Source of the DNA: Aminobacter aganoensis
GTDB taxonomy: Bacteria > Pseudomonadota > Alphaproteobacteria > Rhizobiales > Rhizobiaceae
Assembly (NCBI RefSeq): GCF_014206975.1
Contig: NZ_JACHOU010000003.1
Coordinates: 310,001-374,000, forward strand
Direction of reading: 5' to 3'
DNA length: 64,000 nucleotides
Numbering within the stretch: position 1 is the first letter of the stretch; every line of letters begins with the position of its first letter. Positions 54,229 to 62,478 of the stretch are shown one piece after another. Below the pieces are notes generated by a model. That model saw only the letters and a list, made by a program, of their open reading frames with translations, had not been told where the DNA came from and made no database searches. Made by a program: the position numbers and the translations under genes.

Positions 54229-55003
54229 GTCGCAATCCCTAACCTTCGGTCCTCGTTGCCGTATGGGGATGCGCCGCTCGCATCTCCACCGGTATGTTCA
54301 TTCGGGATGCTGCCGTTTCCGGCGAGGCCCCGTGTTGCCTTCATCGGCGCCGTCAGGCGCTTTCGGAAGGCCGGTGCTGCGGGGGCAGCAGCACCAGGCA
54401 AATGCGTAGCCACCCGGCGAAATCGCCGGTGCATTGCAAAGTCACCATGCCGTGTATCCCCACACGCCCCAAGTATATCTCGAAGTGAGCACGCCTCCCC
54501 CGATCGCGGATTCCATCCACGCCGAGAACGCCGCCGATTTTGTGGCTTGGCAGAGGGCTTGGTGCCCGTCCCTTCGATGAAAAGACCTTACAAAAATCGC
54601 TGTGGACAGGGCAAGGCCGAGTCTAACGCGTTTTTAATGAATCTGCTTAGCGCCCGTCCGGATTCAAAGCCCGTTTGTCCCCCTCGGGCGGCCAAAGCCT
54701 TTGTGATTCAAACCCTTTTCCGGGGATCGAAAAAAACCGGGCCCTGCTGGAAAAAATTATAAAAGAATCCGCTTGACACCAACTTGTCCCCCAAGCCCCG
54801 TGGGCGACGTGAACAACCTGTGGATGACCGCGCACAAGCTTATGAATTTACAGGAGAATTTCTGCCAGGGTGAGTCTGCGGCAGAGGCCGCTTGCTGCAG
54901 TTGTACTTATAAGAATAGCCGCATATGCCGGCAAAGATCTTGGTGCCCCAGGGGTATGCTCACGAGGTCGTTGCGGACTGCTTTTTCGGCCGTTTTCGGA
55001 CAA
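54229..55003. promoter_or_regulatory. dnaA upstream region: GANTC-rich, partly A+T-rich, DnaA-box-like sites
   Basis: No gene is supported in this 775-bp stretch. Seven GANTC (CcrM methylation) sites start at 54509, 54620, 54640, 54661, 54705, 54765 and 54872. TGTGGATGA at 54819-54827 is one mismatch from a DnaA box, and TGTGGACAG at 54602-54610 is weaker. AAAAAATTATAAAAGAA lies at about 54751-54767. GATTCAAA is directly repeated (54661, 54705). The region must carry the dnaA promoter; an origin role is only a possibility. Confidence 0.5.
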
Positions 55004-55033
55004 AAGAAAAACCCGGCTGGTGAGGCCGGGTTG
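55004..55033 (-). terminator. Rho-independent terminator of rpsT
   Basis: On the minus strand AACCCGGCC pairs with the G-G-C-C-G-G-G-T-T complement around TCACCA, followed by TTTTCTTTTG. It sits about 27 bp after the rpsT stop. Confidence 0.85.
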
Positions 55034-55059
55034 ATCAGAAATCCAATTGCTTGCAGGGC

Positions 55060-55326
55060 TTAGGCGGAAAGCGCCTTGAGCCGCTGGGCCAGACGCGAAA
55101 CCTTGCGCGAGGCAGTGTTCTTGTGGACCACGCCCTTGCTGGCGGCGCGCATCAATTCCGGCTGGGCGGCGTTGAAGGCGGCTTCTGCCTTTGCCTTGTC
55201 GCCCGAGGCCAGCGCCTCTTCGACCTGGCGGATGTAGGTCCGAACGCGCGAGCGGCGATTCTTGTTGACCGCGGTACGGGCGGCAATCTTGCGGGTAGCC
55301 TTCTTGGCCGAGGAGGTATTGGCCAT
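55060..55326 (-). CDS. rpsT: 30S ribosomal protein S20
   Basis: An 88-residue basic protein. [20 protein letters not shown] and [17 protein letters not shown] are the family ends. Start ATG 55326 with AGAGAGG upstream. Placed between the enoyl-CoA hydratase gene and dnaA as in other Rhizobiales. Confidence 0.98.
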   Translation of the reverse strand: MANTSSAKKATRKIAARTAVNKNRRSRVRTYIRQVEEALASGDKAKAEAAFNAAQPELMRAASKGVVHKNTASRKVSRLAQRLKALSA

Positions 55327-55459
55327 GGTGCCTCTCTTTGATCTATGGTGGGCGCGAGCAGCTTCCCGCAAAGCGCAAAAATCATTCGGGCGTCCCTAGG
55401 GGCGCCTCGGTTGGTGCGGCTTATAGTTCAGCTTACTCCCAACGTCAACGCGATTCCGG

Positions 55460-56233
55460 TCAGCGGTTGCGGAAATTCGCGGTTCTCTTCTCTGCAAAGG
55501 CCGCCATGCCTTCCTTCTGATCTTCGAGCGAGAACATCGAATGGAACAGGCGGCGCTCGAAGCGCAATCCTTCCGAAAGCGTCACCTCATAGGAGCGATT
55601 GACGGCTTCCTTGCACATCATGACCGCCGGCAACGAGAAATCGGCGATCTTGGCCGCTGCCTTCATCGCCTCTTCCATGAGGTCGGCTGCCGGCACCACG
55701 CGCGACACCAGACCCGAGCGCTCGGCTTCGGCCGCATCCATCATCCGGCCGGTCAGGCACATGTCCATGGCCTTGGCCTTTCCGACGAAACGGGTGAGTC
55801 GCTGCGAGCCGCCCATGCCGGGGATGACGCCGAGCGTGATCTCGGGCTGGCCGAATTTGGCGCTGTCGGCGGCGATGATGAAGTCGCACATCATGGCGAG
55901 CTCGCAGCCGCCGCCCAGGGCGTAGCCCGCGACGGCCGCGATCATCGGCTTGCGGTTGCGGGTGAAGGCTTCCCAGCCGGAGAAGAAATCCTCGAGATAG
56001 GCCTCGACATAGGTCTTGGCCTGCATCTCCTTGATGTCGGCACCGGCGGCGAACGCCTTTTCCGAACCGGTGATGACGATGGCGCCGATGCCATGGTCGG
56101 CCTCGAAGGCAGCGGTGGCGGCGAGCAATTCGCCGAGCACCTGCGTGTTCAGCGCATTGAGCGCCTTCGGACGGTTGAGCGTGATCAGCCCGACCTTGCC
56201 TCGCGTTTCCACGATGATCGTCTCATAGGCCAT
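55460..56233 (-). CDS. Enoyl-CoA hydratase
   Basis: A 257-residue crotonase-fold enzyme hydrating trans-2-enoyl-CoA in fatty-acid beta-oxidation. The oxyanion-hole region [11 protein letters not shown] and the two catalytic glutamates in [11 protein letters not shown] (about 117) and [15 protein letters not shown] (about 137) match mitochondrial-type ECH. It follows mutM by 48 bp. The same neighbour occurs as fadB1 in Sinorhizobium. Confidence 0.94.
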   Translation of the reverse strand: MAYETIIVETRGKVGLITLNRPKALNALNTQVLGELLAATAAFEADHGIGAIVITGSEKAFAAGADIKEMQAKTYVEAYLEDFFSGWEAFTRNRKPMIAAVAGYALGGGCELAMMCDFIIAADSAKFGQPEITLGVIPGMGGSQRLTRFVGKAKAMDMCLTGRMMDAAEAERSGLVSRVVPAADLMEEAMKAAAKIADFSLPAVMMCKEAVNRSYEVTLSEGLRFERRLFHSMFSLEDQKEGMAAFAEKRTANFRNR

Positions 56234-56281
56234 CTTGCGCTCTCCCTGTCTCGCAGCATCAGCATTGAGACTTGGTCTAGC

Positions 56282-57172
56282 TTAGCGCTGGCACTGGCGG
56301 CAATAGAAGGTTGACCGCCCGCTCTGCACTATCCGCTCGACATGGCCGGCACAGCCGGTGTGCGGGCAGGGTTCCCCCTCGCGGTCATAGACCGAGAACG
56401 AGTGCTGGAAGTATCCCAGCGAGCCGTCGGTGTGGACATAGTCCCGCAGCGAAGAGCCGCCCGCCGCGATCGCATCGGCAATCACCTCGCGCACGGAGGT
56501 GGCGAGCAGCGCGGCACGTTCGCGCGCCGCCTTGCCCTTGCCGGCGATGGTGCCGGCAGCGCGCAGCGGCGACAGGCCGGCGCGCCAGAGCGCCTCGGAG
56601 ACATAGATGTTGCCTAGACCGGCAATCAGGCGCTGGTCGAGCAGTGCCGCCTTGAGCGGCGTCTTCTTGCCTTCGAACAGGCCGCCCAGCAACGCGCCGT
56701 CGAGCGTGTTTCCGGTCGGCTCGACGCCGAGGCCGGACAGCATTGGATGCTCGGTGCCGTTGCGCTCGGCAAACAGCATGAAGCCGAAACGCCGGGGATC
56801 GTTGAAGACGACGCGTGCCGGGGCGCCTTTTCGGTCTGCGACGTGGAAGACGACGTGATCGTGCGCTTCCGACTTCGATCGCTCGTGATGGAACTGGCCC
56901 GGCGCCGTCGCGTCCTCGTCGGTTTCGATGCGGAACGAGCCGGACATGCCGAGATGGCAGATCAGCAGCGGCGCATCCTCGACATCGGCGAGCAGGTACT
57001 TGGCGCGGCGGCCGAGCGAGGTGATCCTCTTACCGGCAAGGCGCTCGCCGAAGCGGTCGGGGAAGGGGTAGCGCAGGTTCGGCCGGCGCGTTTCGACGCG
57101 CTCGATGCGCGCGCCTTCGAGCACCGGCTGCAATCCACGCCGGACGGTTTCGACTTCGGGCAATTCAGGCAT
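56282..57172 (-). CDS. mutM: Formamidopyrimidine-DNA glycosylase (MutM/Fpg)
   Basis: A 296-residue base-excision glycosylase/AP lyase for 8-oxoguanine. N-terminal PELPEVE gives the catalytic Pro2 and Glu3; the Lys in GRRAKYLL is the beta-hairpin Lys; the C-terminal zinc finger is [18 protein letters not shown] followed by YCRQC. The ATG at 57172 is required so that Pro follows directly. Its start overlaps the deoB stop by 8 bp. Confidence 0.97.
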   Translation of the reverse strand: MPELPEVETVRRGLQPVLEGARIERVETRRPNLRYPFPDRFGERLAGKRITSLGRRAKYLLADVEDAPLLICHLGMSGSFRIETDEDATAPGQFHHERSKSEAHDHVVFHVADRKGAPARVVFNDPRRFGFMLFAERNGTEHPMLSGLGVEPTGNTLDGALLGGLFEGKKTPLKAALLDQRLIAGLGNIYVSEALWRAGLSPLRAAGTIAGKGKAARERAALLATSVREVIADAIAAGGSSLRDYVHTDGSLGYFQHSFSVYDREGEPCPHTGCAGHVERIVQSGRSTFYCRQCQR

Positions 57173-58403
57173 GGGTGGCAATCGTTTCGAGGAAGGAGGT
57201 GCCGTGGCGCGCGCGTGGCAGGCCGAGATGTTGGGCCACCGTTTCGCCGATGTCGGCGAATGTCGGCCGCAGCCCGATGTCGCCGCCCGTAAGGCCGGGC
57301 GCGATGCCGATCACGGGAATGCGTTCGCGGGTGTGGTCGGTGCCGCGCCAGGTCGGGTCGTTGCCATGGTCGGCGGTCAGGATCAGCAGGTCGCCCGGCT
57401 TCAGCCGCGAAAGGGCCTCGGGAATGCGCCTGTCGAAGGCCTCGAGCGCCGCGGCGTAACCCGCCACGTCGCGGCGATGGCCGAATTCGGTGTCGAAGTC
57501 GACGAAGTTGGCGAAGACCAGGTCGCCGTCGCCGGCGTCGTCCATGGCGCCCAGCGCCTTGTCGAGCATCGCCATGTTGCCGACGCCCTTGCGCACCTCG
57601 GAGATGCCGCGATGGGCGAAGATGTCGCCGATCTTGCCGATGGCGATGACCTTGCTGCCGCGCTCGGTGAGCCTGTCGAGCAGCGTCGCCTCGGGCGGCG
57701 GCGTGGCATAGTCCTTGCGGTTCGGCGTGCGCTCGAACGTGTCCTTGCTTTCGCCGACGAAGGGGCGGGCGATGACGCGGCCGATGTTCAGCGGGTCGAC
57801 GAGCCGACGGACGGTCCTGCACAGGTCATAGAGCCGCTCGAGCCCGAAGTGCTCTTCATGCGCGGCGATCTGCAGGACCGAGTCGACCGAGGTGTAGCAG
57901 ATCGGCTTGCCGGTCAGGACGTGCTCTTCGCCGAACCGCTCGATGATCTCGATGCCCGAGGCGTGGCAGTCGCCGAGAATGCCTGAAACCTTGCCGTCGC
58001 GGATGATCGCCTCGGTCAGCGACGCCGGGAAGGCGGGAACTGTCTGCGGAAAATAGCCCCAGTCGAAGGTGACGGGAACGCCGGCGATTTCCCAATGGCC
58101 GGACGGCGTGTCCTTGCCGCTGGAGATTTCCTGCGCCGTACCGTGGAAGGCGCCGTCACGCAGTCTGGCCCCGGTTTCGAACTCCAGGCCGGTTGCCAGC
58201 CTTGCAGCGCGGCCAAGCCCGAGGGCCGTCATGTTCGGCAGATGGAGCGGGCCGGCGCGCAGTCCGTCGCGGTCGCCTCGGCCCCCGGCGCAGGCCGCCG
58301 CTATGTGGCCGAAGGTATCGGACCCGACATCGCCGAATTGCGCGGCATCTGCAGCGCCGCCGATGCCGAAGGAATCCAGGACGAACAGGAATGCACGCGC
58401 CAT
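57165..58403 (-). CDS. deoB: Phosphopentomutase
   Basis: A 412-residue Mn-dependent mutase interconverting (deoxy)ribose 1- and 5-phosphate in nucleoside salvage. [16 protein letters not shown] holds the first metal Asp, [15 protein letters not shown] the phosphothreonine (the Thr of KDTPSGHWE), and [19 protein letters not shown] the second metal cluster. It overlaps mutM. Other deo/salvage genes are not seen here. Confidence 0.96.
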   Translation of the reverse strand: MARAFLFVLDSFGIGGAADAAQFGDVGSDTFGHIAAACAGGRGDRDGLRAGPLHLPNMTALGLGRAARLATGLEFETGARLRDGAFHGTAQEISSGKDTPSGHWEIAGVPVTFDWGYFPQTVPAFPASLTEAIIRDGKVSGILGDCHASGIEIIERFGEEHVLTGKPICYTSVDSVLQIAAHEEHFGLERLYDLCRTVRRLVDPLNIGRVIARPFVGESKDTFERTPNRKDYATPPPEATLLDRLTERGSKVIAIGKIGDIFAHRGISEVRKGVGNMAMLDKALGAMDDAGDGDLVFANFVDFDTEFGHRRDVAGYAAALEAFDRRIPEALSRLKPGDLLILTADHGNDPTWRGTDHTRERIPVIGIAPGLTGGDIGLRPTFADIGETVAQHLGLPRARHGTSFLETIATHA

Positions 58404-58519
58404 CTATGAGGGGCTCTCGGTTGCCAGCTTGCCGCACAGACATAGGGTCAGTCGCAGACGTTGGCAATTATCCCGCAGATGGCAACTGACGCATGCAAAT
58501 CCTGCAGCAGTTCCAGGAT

Positions 58520-59122
58520 TCAGGTCTGGCAGTCGTCACAGGGGATCGCCTGGCTCATGCGCGGCCGCAGATAGTAGACTTCGTCCATGGTGACGGGATC
58601 GATGGCGGCTGCGAGGCCGAGCACGGGCTTGTCTTCGGCGGCCCAGGTGATCATCGGCTTGTAGTCGAGTTCGCTGACGACCCGGATCAGGAAAGCCCCC
58701 TTGGTCCTGAGGGCGTCAGGCACTGTCGTCACCGTGTCCTTGGCGAGGTCCGGCGTCGCCGAGCCCTTGATGTATTTGCGCGACCACACGACCAGCACCC
58801 TGGGCGACGCCTCGTCGGTGACCTGGATTGCCGTGATGAAGATCTTTCCGGTGCTGCGATTGTAGGGTTGCAGGATCGACTCGGCGATCTTCATCACCGC
58901 GTCCACTTCGGCAGCCTTGATCGTCTGCTGCTGGGTGATGAGATCGGCGACCATCGAGCCGGCTCGGCTGACCTTCTTGTTCGTCTCGATCGCCTGGGAG
59001 ACCTCCATTGTCACGAAATACAGCGACAGCAGGAGAGGGACGACGAAGGCGAATTCGACCGCAGCGATGCCGCGCCGGTCCGACATCAAGGCATATGCGC
59101 ATGATCGCAACTTCTTAAGCAT
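58520..59122 (-). CDS. TadE-family minor pseudopilin (second copy)
   Basis: A 200-residue protein of the Tad pilus. The TadE-like N terminus has a short cytoplasmic tail, then RRGIAAVEFAFVVPLLLSLY with the conserved Glu after the prepilin cleavage Gly, one membrane helix and a periplasmic domain. It ends with CDDC. Start ATG 59122 (an ATG at MSDRRG further in is possible). Pseudopilins TadE/TadF are cleaved by the prepilin peptidase and needed for Flp assembly. Confidence 0.85.
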   Translation of the reverse strand: MLKKLRSCAYALMSDRRGIAAVEFAFVVPLLLSLYFVTMEVSQAIETNKKVSRAGSMVADLITQQQTIKAAEVDAVMKIAESILQPYNRSTGKIFITAIQVTDEASPRVLVVWSRKYIKGSATPDLAKDTVTTVPDALRTKGAFLIRVVSELDYKPMITWAAEDKPVLGLAAAIDPVTMDEVYYLRPRMSQAIPCDDCQT

Positions 59123-59199
59123 CGATAGTGCCCCCGGCCACGCCGACATCCCAAGTCTTTTCACACTCGTGCCGGCCCAATCCTGGCCGGCGGTTTCGA

Positions 59200-59772
59200 T
59201 CAATCGTTGAACGGCTCGTTCTGCCAGACCACGGATGCAAACTGCAGCGTGTAGCCGCCCTCCAGGTTCGACATCGAAGCCTTCATGAAGTCGGTGACGA
59301 CGGGCCATTTGTAGAAGACGCGCAGCATGTTCTTGGTCATGGCCGGTCCCGGCGTGACGGCAAATCCCGACGTGTCGATTTCTTTGTTGACGAACTTCAG
59401 CTTCACCTCGGCTGCCTTCTCGAAGGTCGGAAAGCTCCTCAGGTCGACGATCAGATTGGGGCAACCCTTGGCGACGAAGACCTCGAGCCGGTCGCAGATC
59501 ATCTTCTCCAGCGAGGTTTTCGAGACTTCTGCGGCCCTGACCTGTCCCGTGCGCAACTGGCGGGCGACGTCGTCGGCTGCATTCGCCAGCACTTGCTGGC
59601 CGGCGAATGAGAGGCAGCTCTCGAGGATGGCAAAAACCAGCAGCGAGAACGGGATTACCAGCATGACGAACTCGATCGCCGTGCTGCCGCTGCGGTCACG
59701 CAGGAAACCGGCGAACGATCCTCGCCGGCGCGCCTTCGTCTCGTCATGCACTGCAGTAGCCGTGTCGCTCAT
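59200..59772 (-). CDS. tadE: TadE-family minor pseudopilin
   Basis: A 190-residue protein with the prepilin-like segment RDRSGSTAIEFVMLVIPFSL (about 25-44), then a membrane helix and a periplasmic domain with two Cys. It precedes the second TadE-like gene by 77 bp on the minus strand, so the two are probably co-transcribed. It participates in Tad/Flp pilus assembly. Confidence 0.87.
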   Translation of the reverse strand: MSDTATAVHDETKARRRGSFAGFLRDRSGSTAIEFVMLVIPFSLLVFAILESCLSFAGQQVLANAADDVARQLRTGQVRAAEVSKTSLEKMICDRLEVFVAKGCPNLIVDLRSFPTFEKAAEVKLKFVNKEIDTSGFAVTPGPAMTKNMLRVFYKWPVVTDFMKASMSNLEGGYTLQFASVVWQNEPFND

Positions 59773-59904
59773 GTCCCGACCGCCTTCTCATTTCGGACGG
59801 ACAATAGTGCAAAGCCGTTGAGGTCCCGTTTTGATGACGGGGAAAATAGCAGGGAATATCTTTACCGAGCGCTAACCCTTGGCCGGGTCGCCGATCCCGG
59901 CGTC

Positions 59905-60330
59905 TTACTGGGAAGCGTTCATTTCGCTTTCGGACATCCGCTCGGCGTCGCTCTTGTAGGAGCTCTCGCAATAAGGTGTGCAAGAGAGAGTCTGTATCTC
60001 GGAGCGGCGGTAGATCCGGACGGAAGAGGCGTCGTGACGGATGACTGTCACCTGTTCGTCGACGATGGGCGTGCCATTGGCATCGAGCACCACGAGGTTG
60101 GTGACGCCAAAACCCTTGCCGGTCAGCACCAGGGTCGAGGCGTCCTGGACCGAGGCGTCGGCGATCGACGAGTTGCCGACCACGATGGTATCGGCCGGGC
60201 GGGCGAGCCGCACGATCTTGGCCTGGTTCATCGTCACTTCGATACCGGAACCCGCTTGGGCGGGCAGGGCGGCAGCCATCGCCAATGCAATTGCGCATGC
60301 TCCCGGAAAGAAAGCTCTCGGCCTCGTCAT
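59905..60330 (-). CDS. Exported short protein matching the N-terminal domain of CpaC secretin
   Basis: A 141-residue protein. Signal peptide with a cleavage near ALPAQA (about 25). Then GIEVTMNQAKIVRLARPADT, VGNSSIADASVQ and GKGFGVTNLVVLD, which align with the pilus-secretin N-terminal domain of CpaC at 62475-63989 (RVKLGLNKSVVIDLPSD, VANPAVADAV, GKSVGQTNIFVF). The secretin channel part is missing; instead there is a Cys-x3-Cys tail (SCTPYCESSYKS). It may be an accessory or pilotin-like partner of the secretin. First gene of the minus-strand tad unit, with a CtrA-like site upstream. Confidence 0.85.
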   Translation of the reverse strand: MTRPRAFFPGACAIALAMAAALPAQAGSGIEVTMNQAKIVRLARPADTIVVGNSSIADASVQDASTLVLTGKGFGVTNLVVLDANGTPIVDEQVTVIRHDASSVRIYRRSEIQTLSCTPYCESSYKSDAERMSESEMNASQ

Positions 60331-60388
60331 CGCTCGCCCCTCGATCGCTGGCAGTATCGACTGATCAATGGAAGATGAACGCTTTTGG

Positions 60389-60403
60389 TGAACCAACAGT
60401 TAA
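60389..60403 (-). promoter_or_regulatory. CtrA-like half-site pair upstream of the CpaC-N-like gene
   Basis: TGAA-N7-TTAA (TGAA 60389-60392, TTAA 60400-60403), one mismatch from the CtrA consensus TTAA-N7-TTAA. It lies 59 bp before the start codon. Confidence 0.4.
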
Positions 60404-60517
60404 GCAGCCTGCCAGCCGGCAACCGATACGCGAAATGCTCCTCTCCATGATGAAGCGAGGAGACTGGAAACGTCTGTAGGTCACGGCTTCAAGGCGCCGA
60501 CAAACCACCCGCGTCGT

Positions 60518-60534
60518 TTAGCCTGCGGTTAACC
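60518..60534 (+). promoter_or_regulatory. CtrA-like half-site pair upstream of flp
   Basis: TTAG-N7-TTAACC (60518-60521 and 60529-60534), one mismatch from TTAA-N7-TTAA, in the divergent 350-bp gap between the two tad units. The Caulobacter pilA gene is a direct CtrA target, so the placement makes sense. The remainder of the gap shows no gene. Confidence 0.45.
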
Positions 60535-60680
60535 ACGCGGCGCCAATGGCCGGCTAAAGGTTTCGGTAAGGCTGTTTCTTAAGCCGTTTGAAAGAGCTCC
60601 CCGCTAGGTTGCAGTCATCCGATCGACGACAAAGAAATGTTGACGGAAGTGCTGTAACAAACGGAGTAAGGAGCTCTCCA

Positions 60681-60857
60681 ATGTCCAATCTCATCGCACG
60701 TTTTGTGAAGGACGAATCCGGCGCGACCGCCATCGAATACGGTCTGATCGCCGCCCTCATCGCAGTTGCCATCATTGCCGGCGCCGGCATGGTCGGCAGC
60801 GCACTCAACTCGAAGTTCACGACCATCTCGACCGAGATCTCGAACGCTGGCAACTAA
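60681..60857 (+). CDS. flp: Flp-family type IVb pilin
   Basis: A 58-residue prepilin. The leader ends at Gly14 and the mature chain begins ATAIEYGLIAALIAV with Glu at +5 (Glu19), the Flp pattern. The hydrophobic helix spans about 20-43. Start ATG 60681 with AAGGAG upstream. It is the main pilin of the Tad pilus, followed by a strong terminator, which lets it be expressed more than the downstream assembly genes. Confidence 0.95.
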   Translation: MSNLIARFVKDESGATAIEYGLIAALIAVAIIAGAGMVGSALNSKFTTISTEISNAGN

Positions 60858-60890
60858 CGACTACTGCATTACTTGCCGGCAATGCGATCG

Positions 60891-60917
60891 AAAAGGCTGT
60901 CTTCGGGCAGCCTTTTC
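60891..60917 (+). terminator. Terminator after flp
   Basis: AAAAGGCTG pairs with CAGCCTTTT around an 8-base loop, ending in TTTTCTCG. Confidence 0.85.
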
Positions 60918-61014
60918 TCGTCGGGCGGTAGGAACAAATATTTGAATCGTCTTCATCCAGGCTTAATGCCCGCGAGCTAGGCTGGTTCAACACAGTGAAT
61001 GCGGATGTTTGACG

Positions 61015-61536
61015 ATGCTCGAAGCGCTGATCTTTGTCGTTTTTCCGTTCTGCATGGTCTACTCGGCTGTCTCCGACACCATGTCGATGACCATCGCCAA
61101 CCGCGTGCCGTTGCTGCTGCTGGGTGTCTTCCTAGTCGTTGCGCCGCTGACTGGGATGGCCTGGGTCGACATCGGCATGCATCTGGCTGCCGGCGCATTG
61201 CTGCTCACCGTCACCTTCGCGATGTTCGCGCTTGGCGGCATGGGCGGCGGCGACGCCAAGCTCATCGCGGCGTCCGCCGTCTGGATGGGTCTCGGCATGC
61301 CGCTGATGCAATATCTTCTCGTTTCTGCTGTGTTCGGCGGAATGCTGACGCTCGCGATCCTGGCCTTCCGCAGCTCCGTACTCGCACACATCACCAGCCA
61401 GAACATGTTCCTCAGGAATTTTTCCAAGGATGCTGGCGGCGTGCCCTATGGCATTGCGCTGGGGATAGGCGGCCTGCTGACCTATCCGAGTTCGCCCCTG
61501 ATGCTTTGGGCGCTGGAGCGGCTGGCGGCCCAATGA
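61015..61536 (+). CDS. cpaA: Prepilin peptidase CpaA/TadV
   Basis: A 173-residue membrane aspartic protease with about six hydrophobic segments. The two catalytic aspartates are D21 in YSAVSD and D80 in GGGDAK. It processes Flp and the TadE-like pseudopilins. ATG 61015 is chosen; a TTG two codons earlier (61009) is possible. Confidence 0.93.
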   Translation: MLEALIFVVFPFCMVYSAVSDTMSMTIANRVPLLLLGVFLVVAPLTGMAWVDIGMHLAAGALLLTVTFAMFALGGMGGGDAKLIAASAVWMGLGMPLMQYLLVSAVFGGMLTLAILAFRSSVLAHITSQNMFLRNFSKDAGGVPYGIALGIGGLLTYPSSPLMLWALERLAAQ

Positions 61537-61588
61537 CCGCCTCGCCTGCGGGCGTAAGGGATCGTTAATCATGTATATAAGGATCGCG

Positions 61589-61603
61589 TTAACCATAATT
61601 TGA
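61589..61603 (+). promoter_or_regulatory. CtrA-like site upstream of cpaB
   Basis: TTAACCAT at 61589-61596, the CtrA half-motif form, and also TTAA-N7-TTGA (61589-61603). It lies 60 bp before the cpaB start, with AT-rich sequence (TGTATATAA) just upstream. Confidence 0.5.
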
Positions 61604-61662
61604 CGATTGTCTATGCAAAGTCCGACTTGGCTTGATGGGTTTGCCGGGGCGAGGTTCGGACA

Positions 61663-62478
61663 ATGGCTGCATCGCGACTGATGATACTGGGCGTAGCGGT
61701 CGCCGCCGCGGGCGGCGCTGGTTTTGTCGCCAAGAACATGTCTGCTCCGCCTCCGCCGGAGGTCATCGTCGAATCCGGCCCGCAACAGCCGCAGCTCGCG
61801 CTTACCGACGTGCTGGTGCTCACCGGCGACGTGCCGATGGGCGGCGTCGTGGAAGGCAACATCAGCTGGCAGCCTTGGCCGAGCGATGCGGTCAATCCCA
61901 ATTTCATCACCCGCAGCGCCGAACCCGAGGCGCTGGAAAAATTCAAGAATTCGGTCGCCCGCCTCGCCATGTATGGCGGCGAGCCGCTACGCAAGTCGAA
62001 GCTGATCGGCGAAGGCCAGAGCTTCATGTCGGCGGTCCTGCCGGCAGGCAGTCGTGCCGTCGCGACCGCGATCTCCGCCGACACTTCCGCCGGCGGCTTC
62101 ATTCTGCCGAATGACTACGTCGACGTGATCATGACCCGCCGCAGCGATGCCGCGAAGTCGGGAAGCGGTTTCATCACCGAGACCATCCTCAAGAACATCC
62201 GGGTGCTGGCCATCGACCAGACCATCCAGGAGGATGAGGAAGGCAAGAAGGTCAAGGTCGGCGAAACCGCGACGCTGGAGCTCACCGCCCAGCAGGCCGA
62301 GATCATCACCGTCGCCCAGCAGATGGCGGATCGCCTCACCCTTGCCCTGCGCTCGGTCGCCGACGCCCAGGAAAGGAACCTCGCCGAGGCCGACTACCTG
62401 GTCTCGGGCAGTGGCAAGCGCGGCACGGTGCGCCTCATCAAGTCAGGTGAGATTTCCGAATCGGGAGCAAGGAAATGA
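61663..62478 (+). CDS. cpaB: Flp pilus assembly protein CpaB (RcpC)
   Basis: A 271-residue envelope protein. An N-terminal hydrophobic anchor (6-24), a SAF domain (about 45-110, VLVLTGDVPMGGVVEGNISW) and the RcpC/CpaB domain with GGFILPNDYVDVIMTRRS. It helps secretin assembly. Overlaps cpaC by 4 bp. Confidence 0.94.
   Translation: MAASRLMILGVAVAAAGGAGFVAKNMSAPPPPEVIVESGPQQPQLALTDVLVLTGDVPMGGVVEGNISWQPWPSDAVNPNFITRSAEPEALEKFKNSVARLAMYGGEPLRKSKLIGEGQSFMSAVLPAGSRAVATAISADTSAGGFILPNDYVDVIMTRRSDAAKSGSGFITETILKNIRVLAIDQTIQEDEEGKKVKVGETATLELTAQQAEIITVAQQMADRLTLALRSVADAQERNLAEADYLVSGSGKRGTVRLIKSGEISESGARK

Noticed and set aside
54229-55059. Chromosomal origin of replication
   Set aside because: Only one near-consensus DnaA box is visible and rhizobial origins are normally near hemE; the evidence supports a dnaA regulatory region, not an origin call.
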